Assembly: GCF_016918505.1 (NCBI RefSeq) | Contig: NZ_JAFFPZ010000009.1 | Coordinates: 57,313-121,312 of the forward strand | Length of the DNA: 64,000 nt | Source of the DNA: Desulforhopalus vacuolatus | Lineage (GTDB): Bacteria; Desulfobacterota; Desulfobulbia; Desulfobulbales; Desulfocapsaceae | Direction: 5' to 3' | In this document: positions 25,902 to 35,309 of the stretch, one piece after another | Numbering within the stretch: position 1 is the first letter of the stretch | Layout: every line of letters begins with the position of its first letter | Notes under the pieces: generated by a model | Told to the model about the DNA's origin: nothing | Seen by the model: only the letters and a program-made list of their open reading frames with translations | Databases searched by the model: none | Position numbers and translations under genes: made by a program

Positions 25902-27103
25902 GGTGCCTCCACGGGGAGATAAACGGTGAATGTCGCCCCCTTGCCCGGGGTACTCTGCACGCTGATTTCGCCATTATGGCTGGCAACGATAGTGTAGCAG
26001 GTGGAGAGGCCGATACCCACTCCCTGGCCGACGGTCTTCGTGGTAAAAAAGGGTTCAAAAAGTTTTTCGCGGTGTTGTGGTGAAATGCCGCAACCCTCGT
26101 CGTGGATGGTGAACTCTACACCTGCTGTTCCGTTTTTTTCGGTTCGGGCGCTGCTTATAATAACACGTCCTTTTATCCCGGACATGGCATCTATTGCATT
26201 GGTACAAAGATTGATGATTACCTGCTTGAGTTGTGATTCATCGCCGTGGATGTTCGGCAGCTTCCCGTCGAGATCCAGTTCCAGCCGGAGAGAGCATTGT
26301 TCCTCAATATGATTTTTGAGAATGAAGAGGGTATCCCTTATGCAGCGGTTGATATCCGTTGAGCTGCGCCGTGCCGCCACCGGGCGGCTGAAGCTGAGCA
26401 GATTGCGAACAATATTGCGGCAGCGGGAACATTCACTGAGGATGGTGTCGGTATATTCACGAAAGTCGGCCAGGACATCTTCTTCCCCTTCGATTTTGCC
26501 CATGCGCCGCTTGAGTCCCTGGGCAAAGCCCTGGATGGCGGCGAGGGGGTTGTTGATCTCGTGGGCGACCCCCGCAGCCAGCACGCCGACGGTGGCCATC
26601 TTTTCTGCCTCGGTATATTTTGCCTGGAGCTGTTTGTCACGGGTGACATCGCGGTAAAATATCTGCACCCTGCGGGTGCCGCCAAGTACCAGCGGAGTTG
26701 CGATAATGTCAAAGTGACGGAAGGTCCCATCGATCTCGTGAATCCGGCTGCTGTGTACCGTGCTGTCGGTGTGGAGAGCTTTGACTGCAGGGCAGTCTTC
26801 ACAGGGGTCATCGGCATTGCCGAAGATCTGATAGCAGTGCCAGCCTTCGCGCTGCCCCTCTATCTCCGGGAAGCGGGTGAAGAAGACCCGATTGGCCCGG
26901 ATGATTTCCAGCCGGTCGTTGAGCACCAGCATGATGTCAGTGAGGCCATCAAGAATGGTCTGGATCTCGGCGCGGCTCTGCTGCAGCTGGTCGTTGATGA
27001 TTTCAAGATGGTGCATATTCATCTGCAGGGCCTCGTAGTGACCGATCTTGCCGTGGTCGAGGCCGATGAGATCTTCAAGGGAGGCAATTTTACGCATTAC
27101 CAT
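25898..27103 (-). CDS. PAS-domain sensor histidine kinase
   Basis: The 401-aa kinase has no membrane segments, so it is cytoplasmic. A coiled helix (about 10-50) leads to a PAS domain (about 50-160) containing CYQIFGNADDPCEDCPA; Cys90, Cys101 and Cys104 could bind a metal or sense redox state. The H box follows as AAGVAHEINNPLAAIQGFAQ (His181), then the ATPase domain with N (INLCTNAIDAM), G1 (IHDEGCGIS) and G2 (GQGVGIGLSTCYTI) boxes. It overlaps the regulator gene downstream and the second alcohol dehydrogenase upstream. The three genes form one operon, suggesting that it senses alcohol metabolism or its redox effect. Confidence 0.93.
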   Translation of the reverse strand: MVMRKIASLEDLIGLDHGKIGHYEALQMNMHHLEIINDQLQQSRAEIQTILDGLTDIMLVLNDRLEIIRANRVFFTRFPEIEGQREGWHCYQIFGNADDPCEDCPAVKALHTDSTVHSSRIHEIDGTFRHFDIIATPLVLGGTRRVQIFYRDVTRDKQLQAKYTEAEKMATVGVLAAGVAHEINNPLAAIQGFAQGLKRRMGKIEGEEDVLADFREYTDTILSECSRCRNIVRNLLSFSRPVAARRSSTDINRCIRDTLFILKNHIEEQCSLRLELDLDGKLPNIHGDESQLKQVIINLCTNAIDAMSGIKGRVIISSARTEKNGTAGVEFTIHDEGCGISPQHREKLFEPFFTTKTVGQGVGIGLSTCYTIVASHNGEISVQSTPGKGATFTVYLPVEAP

Positions 27104-28245
27104 ACCTCCCCGCAGAGGGTCAGCAGTTCGTGGGCGGAAGTGGGACGCGGATTAGTGAGGGTGCAGGCGTCGTTAACCGCCATCTGGCACACTTCATTGA
27201 GCAGCTCGCGTTTTTCCAGGGGAATTTCATCGCGCAGTCGAGTGCTGACTCCGAGGGTTCCGAAAAACTCTTCCAGTCGGGCAATGCCGGCAAGTGCTGT
27301 TTCCCGATCATTACCCTGGCGGTGGTTAAGGATTACCTCGCCGAGACGGGCCAGTTTTTTCTCTGCAAAATCCAGGTTGTAACGCATGAAGGCTGGCAGC
27401 AGAATGGGATGCACTACTCCATGGGGCATGTCGAAATGGCCCCCGAGGGAGTGGGCAAGAGCGTGCTCCGAACCAAGGCTGGCATTGGAGAAGGCGATCC
27501 CGGCGGAGAGTGAGGCTGAGCTCAGCACTTCCATTGCATCAAGGGATTTATTCTCAGCGGCCTGTGGCAGGACGGCAAGAATTTTGTCTACGGCCCGTAG
27601 AGAGTGCAGTTCAGTAAGAGGCGAGGAGATGATGGAGAGGTAGGCTTCTACGGCGTGGGATATGGCATCCACTGCTGAATAAATGATTTGTGTACGGCTT
27701 ATTGTGGTGAGCAGCAGGGGGTCAATGATGGAGATGTTGGGAATCAGTGTACGGGAGATAATCGCCATCTTTACCTGCCTCTCAACACTGGTGACAATAC
27801 AGAATTGAGAAATATCGGACCCTGAGCCGGCAGTCGTGGTGATAAACAGCATGGGCGGCAGGGGATTATGCACCTGGTTGGCCCCCTCGTAGTCGCTGAT
27901 TTTCCCACCGTTGGAGGCGATGATGGCAATACCCTTGGCAGTATCCAGGGTAGATCCTCCGCCGATGGCAAGGATGACGTCTGCCTTCTGCTCGCGATAG
28001 AAACGGGCTCCCTCCTGAACCTGAAAGTCGCGGGGGTTGGAGGAAACATTGGAGTAATATGCCTGTTCAATGCCTTCTGCTGAGAGCATTTGCCGGAGTT
28101 GCTCCACCCAGCCCGCCTGTTCGATGCCCTCCTCACTGACCAGCAATATCCGGCGTGCTCCGAGACGCTGAGCACATGGCGCTACGTGGCGGAAACTGCC
28201 CCGGCCGAAGATGATTTCAGGAACGGCGAATTTTGTAATATTCAT
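27097..28245 (-). CDS. Iron-containing alcohol dehydrogenase 2
   Basis: The 382-aa product starts from MNITKFAVPEIIFGRG; an in-frame start 23 codons earlier (28314) adds a tail outside the family. The NAD motif is GGGSTLDTAKGIA, followed by TTTAGSGSDISQF and iron ligands in AVDAISHAVEAYL, ALAHSLGGHFDMPHGVVH (two His). It is only moderately similar by eye to the dehydrogenase at 23039-24220 (for example, SGSDIS versus TASEMT), so it is not a recent duplicate. It is first in the operon with the kinase and regulator, which may make it part of the signal pathway or a low-level enzyme producing the inducer. Confidence 0.92.
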   Translation of the reverse strand: MNITKFAVPEIIFGRGSFRHVAPCAQRLGARRILLVSEEGIEQAGWVEQLRQMLSAEGIEQAYYSNVSSNPRDFQVQEGARFYREQKADVILAIGGGSTLDTAKGIAIIASNGGKISDYEGANQVHNPLPPMLFITTTAGSGSDISQFCIVTSVERQVKMAIISRTLIPNISIIDPLLLTTISRTQIIYSAVDAISHAVEAYLSIISSPLTELHSLRAVDKILAVLPQAAENKSLDAMEVLSSASLSAGIAFSNASLGSEHALAHSLGGHFDMPHGVVHPILLPAFMRYNLDFAEKKLARLGEVILNHRQGNDRETALAGIARLEEFFGTLGVSTRLRDEIPLEKRELLNEVCQMAVNDACTLTNPRPTSAHELLTLCGEVW

Positions 28246-28545
28246 AGTATCCACAGAGTTGTTTTTATCAGAAAAATAAAACTCTACCGTATCGTGAAAC
28301 GGAACAGGCGACAACCAGGAAGTTCTTACACACTTTTTTACGGGGGTGAAATATTCTCCGGCGAGAGTGGCAGGTATGGATGGAAAATTTCAAAGCTCCG
28401 CTTCTCAACGGCGCATGTTTCACCGCCATCAGGGTATCTTGAAGCAAAGAAAAAATGAAAAATCAATGAATTATAAAATTCCCTGCGGTATGTTTATGGG
28501 ACCGTTTTTTCTTGATGATAAATCTCAACCTTACAGGAGCATAAT

Positions 28546-29124
28546 ATGAAATCTATTTTGCTGCAGAAACAGTGGAGCTGGCTGCTTTCCGGGTTTATGC
28601 TCGGGATGAGCTTCCTGCTTGCCGTGGTACTGGTAAAACCAATTGGTGTCTCAACCCAGTATCCCATTGTTGATGGAATTCTCTGGGAGCAGGTCCAGCC
28701 GGATCTGGTGACTGAAAATGGAGAGAATAAGAGCGGTTATGGCAGTTCAAACGCCTACTTCAATGAAAACGGCGGAAAATATGCCGCAGCCATTGCCAAA
28801 CCACTGACCTACGGGCTGGTCTTTGTTCTGGCGATGATCCTGGGTGGTTTTGTCGCCCGTATCACCCAACGCTCTGGACAACCTGAACTTTACACTCCCT
28901 CAATGGTGAGCTCGGAGCTGAACTCCATGCGTCTAAAACGGCTGCAGCGCGTTTTTGTCGGCGGGTTCCTTGCTCTTCTCGGTGCCCGGCTGGCCGGGGG
29001 CTGTACCAGCGGGCACATGATGAGTGGCATGATGCAGACCTCTCTCAGTGGTTTTCTCTTTGCCGCTGCAGCTTTCGCCGCCGCCATTCCAATGGCGCTT
29101 TATCTTTATGGAAGGGAGGAATAA
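28546..29124 (+). CDS. YeeE/YedE family transporter, first half
   Basis: The 192-aa membrane protein is of the YeeE/YedE (TsuA-like) family, thought to carry reduced sulfur species such as thiosulfate or sulfur atoms for cofactors. The signature GARLAGGCTSGHMMSGMMQ, with the conserved Cys, is near residue 150. About four hydrophobic segments are visible (residues 12-32, 86-102, 136-148, 162-186). The region 40-80 is a polar loop. The ATG follows AGGAGCATAAT. The partner gene starts 2 bases after its stop, so the two make one unit, as for split YeeE proteins. Confidence 0.88.
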   Translation: MKSILLQKQWSWLLSGFMLGMSFLLAVVLVKPIGVSTQYPIVDGILWEQVQPDLVTENGENKSGYGSSNAYFNENGGKYAAAIAKPLTYGLVFVLAMILGGFVARITQRSGQPELYTPSMVSSELNSMRLKRLQRVFVGGFLALLGARLAGGCTSGHMMSGMMQTSLSGFLFAAAAFAAAIPMALYLYGREE

Positions 29125-29126
29125 TC

Positions 29127-29756
29127 ATGCAGATTGCACTGGCGATACTTCTTGGACTCTTTTTTGGCTTTACTCTGCAGAAAGTGGGAGCGGCCAACCC
29201 TGTAAAGATCATTGACATGCTGCGCTTTCGTGATCTGCACCTGATGAAGGCCATCCTTTTCGGCATCGGTTTTGCCATGATCGGTCTCTTTGTGCTGCTT
29301 CATTTCGAGGTGTTGAATGTGGCTTCGCACCTCAGTGTTAAATCGGCCTACACAGGTGTGATTGTCGGCGGGGTACTGCTCGGCGCGGGCTGGGGAATGG
29401 CGGGATTCTGCCCGGGAACGGGCCTTGTCGGGCTTGGGGCGGGGCGTCGGGATGCCTGGGTCTTTCTTATCGGGGGGTTGCTTGGTGCCTTCCTCTACAC
29501 TCTCATTTACGGCTGGATCAAAGGCAGCTTTCTTTTTACCACTATCGGCGGCGGGAAAAGTACCCTTGCGGTGACTGGTAATAAGGCTTTTCCGGCGCTC
29601 TTTCCTGATATCCCCGGTTACATTCTCGGCTGCGGGATTGGTGCCGGGTTTATCCTTGTCTCCCTGCTCCTGCCTGTGTTGAAGAAACGCCGTGTGCAGA
29701 CCGGTGTGGAGGAGAGTGTGCCACAAGATACGACGAAGGAGACCCCTGCCGGGTAA
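29127..29756 (+). CDS. YeeE/YedE family transporter, second half
   Basis: The 209-aa partner of the preceding gene. It has the complementary signature GWGMAGFCPGTGLVGLGAGR (conserved Cys near residue 94) and about five membrane helices. The N terminus (ALAILLGLFFGFTLQKVGAANP) and the motif KIIDMLRFRDLHLMKAILFG are typical. Translation begins after GGGAGGAATAATC. In full-length YeeE proteins the two Cys signatures lie in one chain; here they are split between two genes. Sulfur-compound uptake is inferred from family only. A strong terminator follows. Confidence 0.88.
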   Translation: MQIALAILLGLFFGFTLQKVGAANPVKIIDMLRFRDLHLMKAILFGIGFAMIGLFVLLHFEVLNVASHLSVKSAYTGVIVGGVLLGAGWGMAGFCPGTGLVGLGAGRRDAWVFLIGGLLGAFLYTLIYGWIKGSFLFTTIGGGKSTLAVTGNKAFPALFPDIPGYILGCGIGAGFILVSLLLPVLKKRRVQTGVEESVPQDTTKETPAG

Positions 29757-29793
29757 AATCCTGTTGCAAAATGTTCCCCCCTGGGGGAAAACA

Positions 29794-29831
29794 AAAAAGA
29801 GGCTGTCCCGATTGGGGCAGCCTCTTTTTTT
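29794..29831 (+). terminator. Terminator after the YeeE/YedE pair
   Basis: AAAAAGAGGCTG pairs with CAGCCTCTTTTT around TCCCGATTGGGG and ends in a T run. A smaller TTCCCCC/GGGGGAA hairpin sits just before it. Confidence 0.88.
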
Positions 29832-29837
29832 CAGTAC

Positions 29838-30237
29838 AGAGTATTATCCGAGTCCATTGGTGGTTCCTTTTGCAGTTTGTAACCACGAATGGACACGAAT
29901 TTTCACGAACAGGAACAACGCATTAAACGAAAATGTTTGTATCCGAAGTTAAGCCGTACAGTGCACCAGGAGCATGAGAACAGACACCGCTCCTTATGGG
30001 CCGATACGCAGAAACAATACATTGCCATAGTTCTTATGCAGTTTGCTCCCACGGAAAACACGGAAGGACACGGAAAACATCAATTACCTCAAAGCAACCA
30101 CAAAGGCATTCTCTTATGGTTTTTTCAGTAATAATTCGTGTTTATCCGTGTCCATTCGTGGTTCCTTTTGTCGTTTGTAACCATGAATGGATAAACAGGA
30201 GACAAAACGGGGTATAACTTAATAGGAATGGTATTTA
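29838..30237. repeat. Dispersed intergenic repeat, copy 4
   Basis: It holds AACCACGAATGGACACGAAT, TTGTATCCGAAGTTAAGCCG, ACGGAAAACACGGAAGGACA and AATTCGTGTTTATCCGTG, in the same order as copy 2 (4378-4795). It ends just before the patatin start. No gene is seen. Confidence 0.8.
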
Positions 30238-30241
30238 TACG

Positions 30242-31165
30242 ATGTTCTCTGAAAATGAACAGGAGATGGATCAGGTGATTCCCACAGCTGATAACGACAG
30301 GGATATTTCACTGGTACTTGGCAGTGGAGGAGCGAGAGGGCTGGCGCATATTGGCGTTATCCACTGGCTTGAGGAGCATGGCTTCCGTATTCGGGCAGTC
30401 TCCGGCTGTTCCATGGGCGCTTTGGTTGGTGGAATATATGCTGCTGGCAAGCTCGATGAGTATGAACGGTGGGTGCGCGGAGTGGATAAGGTCGACATCG
30501 CAAGAATGCTTGATTTCTCGTGGCAATCCTCTGGTATTTTTAAGGGACGCCGTATTATCTCCATGCTGCGCAGGATGGTGGGGGATATCAACATTGAGGA
30601 TCTGCCCATTGCCTTCACCGCTGTTGCTACCGATATCACCATGCAGAGGGAGGTATGGCTGGAGAATGGTGGTTTGTTTGATGCCATCCGTGCCTCCATT
30701 TCCATTCCCCTTTTCTTTACACCGGTTGAACTGGAGGGACGACTGCTGGTGGATGGCGGGGTAATTAATCCGCTTCCCATTGCACCTGCCTTCAAAGAAC
30801 AGGGGTGTCGTATCGTGGCTGTGAACCTCTCTGGCAATAATCCGCCGCTTGTGGTGAAAAGGGAGGAACTGTCGACAGTGAGGGAAAAACTTCACGGTCT
30901 GGAGAAGTATCTCGGAAAGTGGCAGTTGAGTCTTCCGAGTTTCCCGGAAAGGGATAACTTCAAAATTGAGGGCTTTCAGGTGGCAATTCACGCCTTTGAG
31001 ACCATGCAGAATTGCCTTTCTCGACAAAAAATGGCGGCTTATCCGCCTGATGTCACGATAAACATTTCGAAACACCAGTGTTCCTTCCTTGAATTCCATC
31101 GTGCTGGTGAGCTCATTGAAGTGGGCTGGCGGGAGGCCGGGAGGGCACTGTCGACAGAAGGGTAA
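30242..31165 (+). CDS. Patatin-like phospholipase (RssA-type)
   Basis: The 307-aa protein is a predicted serine lipase/esterase of the patatin family. The oxyanion loop is LVLGSGGARGLAHIG (25-39), the nucleophile Ser57 lies in SGCSMGAL, and the catalytic Asp is in LLVDGGVINPLP (about residue 183). It therefore has the complete Ser-Asp dyad. No signal peptide is seen, so it is cytoplasmic or membrane-associated like E. coli RssA. The ribosome site is weak, and the gene starts only a few bases after a dispersed repeat, so the exact start is uncertain. It is monocistronic. Confidence 0.88.
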   Translation: MFSENEQEMDQVIPTADNDRDISLVLGSGGARGLAHIGVIHWLEEHGFRIRAVSGCSMGALVGGIYAAGKLDEYERWVRGVDKVDIARMLDFSWQSSGIFKGRRIISMLRRMVGDINIEDLPIAFTAVATDITMQREVWLENGGLFDAIRASISIPLFFTPVELEGRLLVDGGVINPLPIAPAFKEQGCRIVAVNLSGNNPPLVVKREELSTVREKLHGLEKYLGKWQLSLPSFPERDNFKIEGFQVAIHAFETMQNCLSRQKMAAYPPDVTINISKHQCSFLEFHRAGELIEVGWREAGRALSTEG

Positions 31166-31509
31166 TACCATTTACATTTTGTATTGGCGGATTCAAAGGC
31201 AGGGGGATGGGAGGCAGGAAAAAGCAGGGCAACAAAATCTGATGACGTTCGTTGTGGTAAAGAGGCCCTTGTGAAAAGCGGAACGGCGAAAAGATTTTTT
31301 TGCCAACGAATAAAGGCTCGAATAATGCGAAAAGAGCAAAAGACAATTTTAAAGATTTTAGGTTCCCTTTATTTAATTTTACAGCCTGTTTATCCATTCG
31401 TAATCGCCAAAAAAGATGTCCACGCAGTCGCCTTCTCTGGTCAGTAAAAAAAGTGATTGGTATAACAGCAGGTACCCCCCGTCAGAGGGGAGTGTTGCAG
31501 AAGATGGGC
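31166..31509. repeat. Dispersed intergenic repeat, copy 5
   Basis: It begins ATACCATTTACATTTTGTAT right after the patatin stop, passes through a purine-rich AAAGCGGAACGGCGAAAAG block and ends with sequence matching the inverted ATCGCCAAAAAAGATGTC unit. No gene is seen. Confidence 0.7.
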
Positions 31510-31511
31510 GA

Positions 31512-33494
31512 TTATTCAAGGTACTCTTGTCCCTTCTCCCCAGTGGCAAGTGCGACCAGCTCTGGACCGTTGAAAAGATGTCCCTGGTCCGCTCTACCTT
31601 CGTTCTGTGTGTATTTTGCCAACAGTTTATCTATGGGAAGGGCTTTATCGTAGAGCCATCCCTGTTGGATATCGCAGTTGTTGTTGAGCAGCCATTTTGC
31701 CTGCTCTTCCGTCTCCACCCCCTCCGCCACCACATGAATACGCCCCCAATTATTGATGGCAATCACCGACTTCACCAGCTGTTGATTCTGTGGATTGGTG
31801 AGGATGTCGTTGATGAAAATCTTGTCTATCTTTACTTCAGTTATCGGCATTTTACTGAGGTATTTCAGCGAGGAGTAGCCGGTGCCAAAGTCGTCGATGG
31901 AGAGGCTGAAACCTGCCTTGATCAGAGATTTGAAGATGGGCATTACCTCGTCAATATCGTTGAGCAGAATATTCTCCGTGATCTCAAGGATGATGCGCTT
32001 CGGGGAAATTTTGGTATTTTTGATTATCGCTGTTACAAAGGTGCAGAAATCTGCTTGCAACAGCTGTTTCGGGGAAACGTTGATGGAGACCCGCAACGGG
32101 CGTCCGTCAAATTCCACGGGCTGAATGTCCCGGCAGGCGGTTTCGAAAATAAAGAATCCGAGCTCATGGATGAGATCCGTGCTTTCTGCGATGGGGATAA
32201 ATTCCTCCGGGCTTACCTGCCCGAGGGATGAGTTGGACCAGCGTACAAGGGCTTCTACGCTGATCAGACGACCCTGCTGATCGATCTGTGGCTGATAGAA
32301 AACATTGATCTCGCCATCATGGATGGCCTGCTCAAGTGAGCGTTGAATGAGCAGTTCGCGCTGGATATAATCGTCTGCAATTTGGTCATAAAAATAGATG
32401 TCGCCTTTCTTTTTTGCCCGGCCCTGAATAAGGTCGGCTTTCATGATCAACTCACCAATATCGACACCGTATTTGGGGAAAAAGCAGATACCGGTGGTGC
32501 AGGTTACGGTGAGATCTATATTTGTGTCGTTAATATGCAGCTTGATGTCCAACGCTGTATAAATCGGCTGGATTGCTGCACGTGCTTCTTCTTCAGAGTG
32601 AATACCGGTGATGAGAAAGCTGAACTTGTCACCACCGCCATAGCGTCCGCCCACTTTAATTTTGTGGGCGACTCGCAGTTGTTCCAGGAGATAGGCGATA
32701 TACTGCAGTACCTGGTCTGCAGCGGCATAGCCGTATTGCTGGTTGATCTTTGTGAAAAAATTGATATTGAGAATGCCGATGGCTGCTTTGTCGTCGACAC
32801 GGTTGAGCTGGCGGAGCAGGATCTCACTGGCGGTGCGCTTGAAGGCATAAGGGTTGAGCAGGTCGGTGAGCAGGTCATGGGTCTCTTGATAGGCAATTTT
32901 CTCAGTGGTGTATCTGGTTTGCTCCGCATTTATGTGGGCAGAGGACTGGATACACTTCAAATCCTCTGCGAGAATGTCGCGAAAATCCTTGATGAGAAGG
33001 ATAAACTTGTCGTCAAAGGTATCGTTTTTGTCATCGATGATACAAAAATTACCAAATACATCCCCGTTTTCCAGGTTAAGCGGCAGGATGTAGCAGGAGT
33101 TCATCCTGCCGGTAAAAGAGGGTGAATTTTTCCACTCGGGATGGCTGGAGGCATTTGTTACCAGAAGAGAGGTGTTTGGGGCGATGACAACCTCACTGCA
33201 GCGTCCTTCACCGAAGGGAAATATCTCTCCCTCAGTATAGGGGTTATCGTCTGTTGTGCTGCTGGCCATAATAATCATATCATTATTACGGAATTTCATG
33301 ATAAAACAGGAGGATACTTCAGTAAGGCGGGCGATAAGATTGACCATCTTCTGCCAGTGATGCTGTTTCTTTTCAAAGAGCAAAGATTCTACAGGCGTAT
33401 CGAGATGAACCGTGTGCAGAGAAGTCTCTGTGGGGAGAAAACAGATTTCTGGCCTGCTCAGGAAAACTTTATTGTCCTGTGGCTTTTTCGTCAT
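31512..33494 (-). CDS. GAF-GGDEF-EAL cyclic-di-GMP protein with degenerate GGDEF
   Basis: The 660-aa protein has an N-terminal GAF-like domain (about 45-190) and no membrane segment. The GGDEF domain (about 205-375) has the signature altered to RYGGGDKFSF: the catalytic Glu is Lys and a Gly is inserted, so cyclase activity is doubtful. The EAL domain (about 395-645) is well kept: VEALVRW, ENILLNDID, IDDFGTGYSSLKYL and KIDKIFI. The likely net activity is hydrolysis of c-di-GMP, perhaps with GTP or small-ligand control from the N-terminal domains. It stands alone. Its last codons lie in a short motif (TACCTTGAATAATC) that recurs in this window. Confidence 0.9.
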   Translation of the reverse strand: MTKKPQDNKVFLSRPEICFLPTETSLHTVHLDTPVESLLFEKKQHHWQKMVNLIARLTEVSSCFIMKFRNNDMIIMASSTTDDNPYTEGEIFPFGEGRCSEVVIAPNTSLLVTNASSHPEWKNSPSFTGRMNSCYILPLNLENGDVFGNFCIIDDKNDTFDDKFILLIKDFRDILAEDLKCIQSSAHINAEQTRYTTEKIAYQETHDLLTDLLNPYAFKRTASEILLRQLNRVDDKAAIGILNINFFTKINQQYGYAAADQVLQYIAYLLEQLRVAHKIKVGGRYGGGDKFSFLITGIHSEEEARAAIQPIYTALDIKLHINDTNIDLTVTCTTGICFFPKYGVDIGELIMKADLIQGRAKKKGDIYFYDQIADDYIQRELLIQRSLEQAIHDGEINVFYQPQIDQQGRLISVEALVRWSNSSLGQVSPEEFIPIAESTDLIHELGFFIFETACRDIQPVEFDGRPLRVSINVSPKQLLQADFCTFVTAIIKNTKISPKRIILEITENILLNDIDEVMPIFKSLIKAGFSLSIDDFGTGYSSLKYLSKMPITEVKIDKIFINDILTNPQNQQLVKSVIAINNWGRIHVVAEGVETEEQAKWLLNNNCDIQQGWLYDKALPIDKLLAKYTQNEGRADQGHLFNGPELVALATGEKGQEYLE

Positions 33495-34051
33495 AGAAGT
33501 ATTTTCGTCAGCAATTCTCGTAAATGGTTTAATATCCGGTTTAACATCCTGATTTTTTCGGTAAAGCTATCTGCTCTTTGCAACTTCTCAAAAATCCGTA
33601 GAAAGCAAAAAAAATAATAACAATATTAGTGTGTTATATGCTCATGAAAAATTTCTTTTTCGCGTACTTAAAGTACGATTTTCTTCGGTCAAATTTTTAA
33701 AAAGTGGGTAAATACAGAATGTTGCTTATTTTATAGGGTTTGCCTGAAAGATCTGTTTTTTATGTATGCATAACCTGCTGAAATTACATACATCCACAGC
33801 TTCTTGAAAACGTACTGTTATTTCCGTAAAAAAGCTAATATTTAAATATTATTTATACAATTTAACAATATTGCTTATGTCAATCTCTGTTTTTCTGACA
33901 TTTGTCCCCGTCAGTTGCTCCGCTGTCAAGCGATCAGTTTGTGGGAACATCGAATACTCCCCCTCTTCTTTGTTACAGTCAAAGAATTTATCCTCAAAGG
34001 TAAGCGTCAGACTTCGATAGCAAAGTATCCTGAAGACTTTCTGCGAAGCGT
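33495..34051. other. AT-rich intergenic region between nhaA and the GGDEF-EAL gene
   Basis: A 557-base gap with no convincing gene. It is A+T-rich (33600-33880) and contains the perfect inverted repeat CGTACTTAAAGTACG at 33663-33677, about 170 bases before the GGDEF-EAL start. Promoters of that gene must lie here, but none stands out. Confidence 0.6.
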
Positions 34052-35227
34052 CTACCTGACTGAGGTGTCACCTTTATGAGACTTCAGGCTGGATCTGATG
34101 AGAAAAAAGCCAACTATCCCCGATGCAATTGAACCCGCAATAATGCCGAGACGTTCATCAAAGAGCAGGTTTATACCAGTTTCTTCAAATGCTAACGAAC
34201 CAATGAAAAAACTCATTGTAAAGCCAACGCCACAAAGCGTTGCGACCCCATACAGGCCAAGAAAATTTGTCCCGGCTGGCAGTTTTGCAAACTTGAGTTT
34301 AATGGCCAGCCAGCACAGCCCAAAGATACCAATTGGTTTGCCAAAAAACAGCCCGGCAGCGATACCTGCAGGTACACCGTGTACAACCTGATCAAGGGTA
34401 ATCCCACCCAGCGCTATTCCTGCATTTGCGAATGCAAATATGGGTAAGACAAAAAAGACGACCAGATGATGTAAATCCTGCTCCAATTCCTTTAGCGGTG
34501 AAATATTGGTTTTTTTATCGTTCAACGGTATAAACATTGCCAAAACAATACCAGCTAATGTTGCGTGAATACCAGATTTGAGGGTCGCAATCCACATAAT
34601 TACGCCAACAAAAATATAGAGACTTTTTGATAAAAATCCAGACGTATTGAAGATGTAAAGTACAAAAATGCATACGGTGACAACGAGTATTGCACTTGCA
34701 GAAATACCAGTAGTGTAGAACAACGCAATAATGCTAATTGCACCAATATCATCAAATATTGCGAGTGAAGTTAAAAATATTTTGAGAGAAACAGGAACGC
34801 GACTGCCAAGTAAAGCCAATATCCCCAATGCAAACGCAATATCCGTAGCAGCTGGAATTGCCCATCCCTGAAGTCCAACCGGATCATCAGCGTTAAAAAA
34901 AACATAGATTGCAGCCGGAACACACATCCCTCCAACGGCACCAATCCCAGGAAGAATAATATTCTTTCTCTCAGATAAGTTTCCTTCTATGATTTCCCGT
35001 TTGAGTTCAAGACCGATAAAAAGGAAAAATATTGCCATCAGTCCATCGTTAATCCATAGCAGTAAAGGCTTCGCAATTTCAAAAGTCCCGACCCGTACTT
35101 CTACGGAAGTGGATAAAAGCAATTTATAGAAGGACTCAAGTGGAGAATTAGCTGCCACAATTGCAATTATGGCCGCCAGTATCAGAATTATTCCACCGGA
35201 GGATTCTTTCTTGAAAAAATCTTGCAT
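34052..35227 (-). CDS. nhaA: Na+/H+ antiporter NhaA
   Basis: The 391-aa inner-membrane protein (about 12 segments) exchanges sodium for protons and regulates cytoplasmic pH and salt. The transport Asp pair region is PAATDIAFALGILALLGSRV with FLTSLAIFDDIGAISIIALF just after, as in E. coli NhaA. The N terminus (FFKKESSGGIILILAAIIA) and LFIGLELKREIIEGNL are typical. Length matches the family (about 388). It is alone on its strand, in a region visibly richer in A+T than the genes before 28 kb. Confidence 0.97.
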   Translation of the reverse strand: MQDFFKKESSGGIILILAAIIAIVAANSPLESFYKLLLSTSVEVRVGTFEIAKPLLLWINDGLMAIFFLFIGLELKREIIEGNLSERKNIILPGIGAVGGMCVPAAIYVFFNADDPVGLQGWAIPAATDIAFALGILALLGSRVPVSLKIFLTSLAIFDDIGAISIIALFYTTGISASAILVVTVCIFVLYIFNTSGFLSKSLYIFVGVIMWIATLKSGIHATLAGIVLAMFIPLNDKKTNISPLKELEQDLHHLVVFFVLPIFAFANAGIALGGITLDQVVHGVPAGIAAGLFFGKPIGIFGLCWLAIKLKFAKLPAGTNFLGLYGVATLCGVGFTMSFFIGSLAFEETGINLLFDERLGIIAGSIASGIVGFFLIRSSLKSHKGDTSVR

Positions 35228-35309
35228 CGTTCAGCTGTTAACCTCTGTTGAATACTGGAATTAATTTATGGGTACCTTAATAATCACCCATCTTCCTGGT
35301 TACCTTTTC

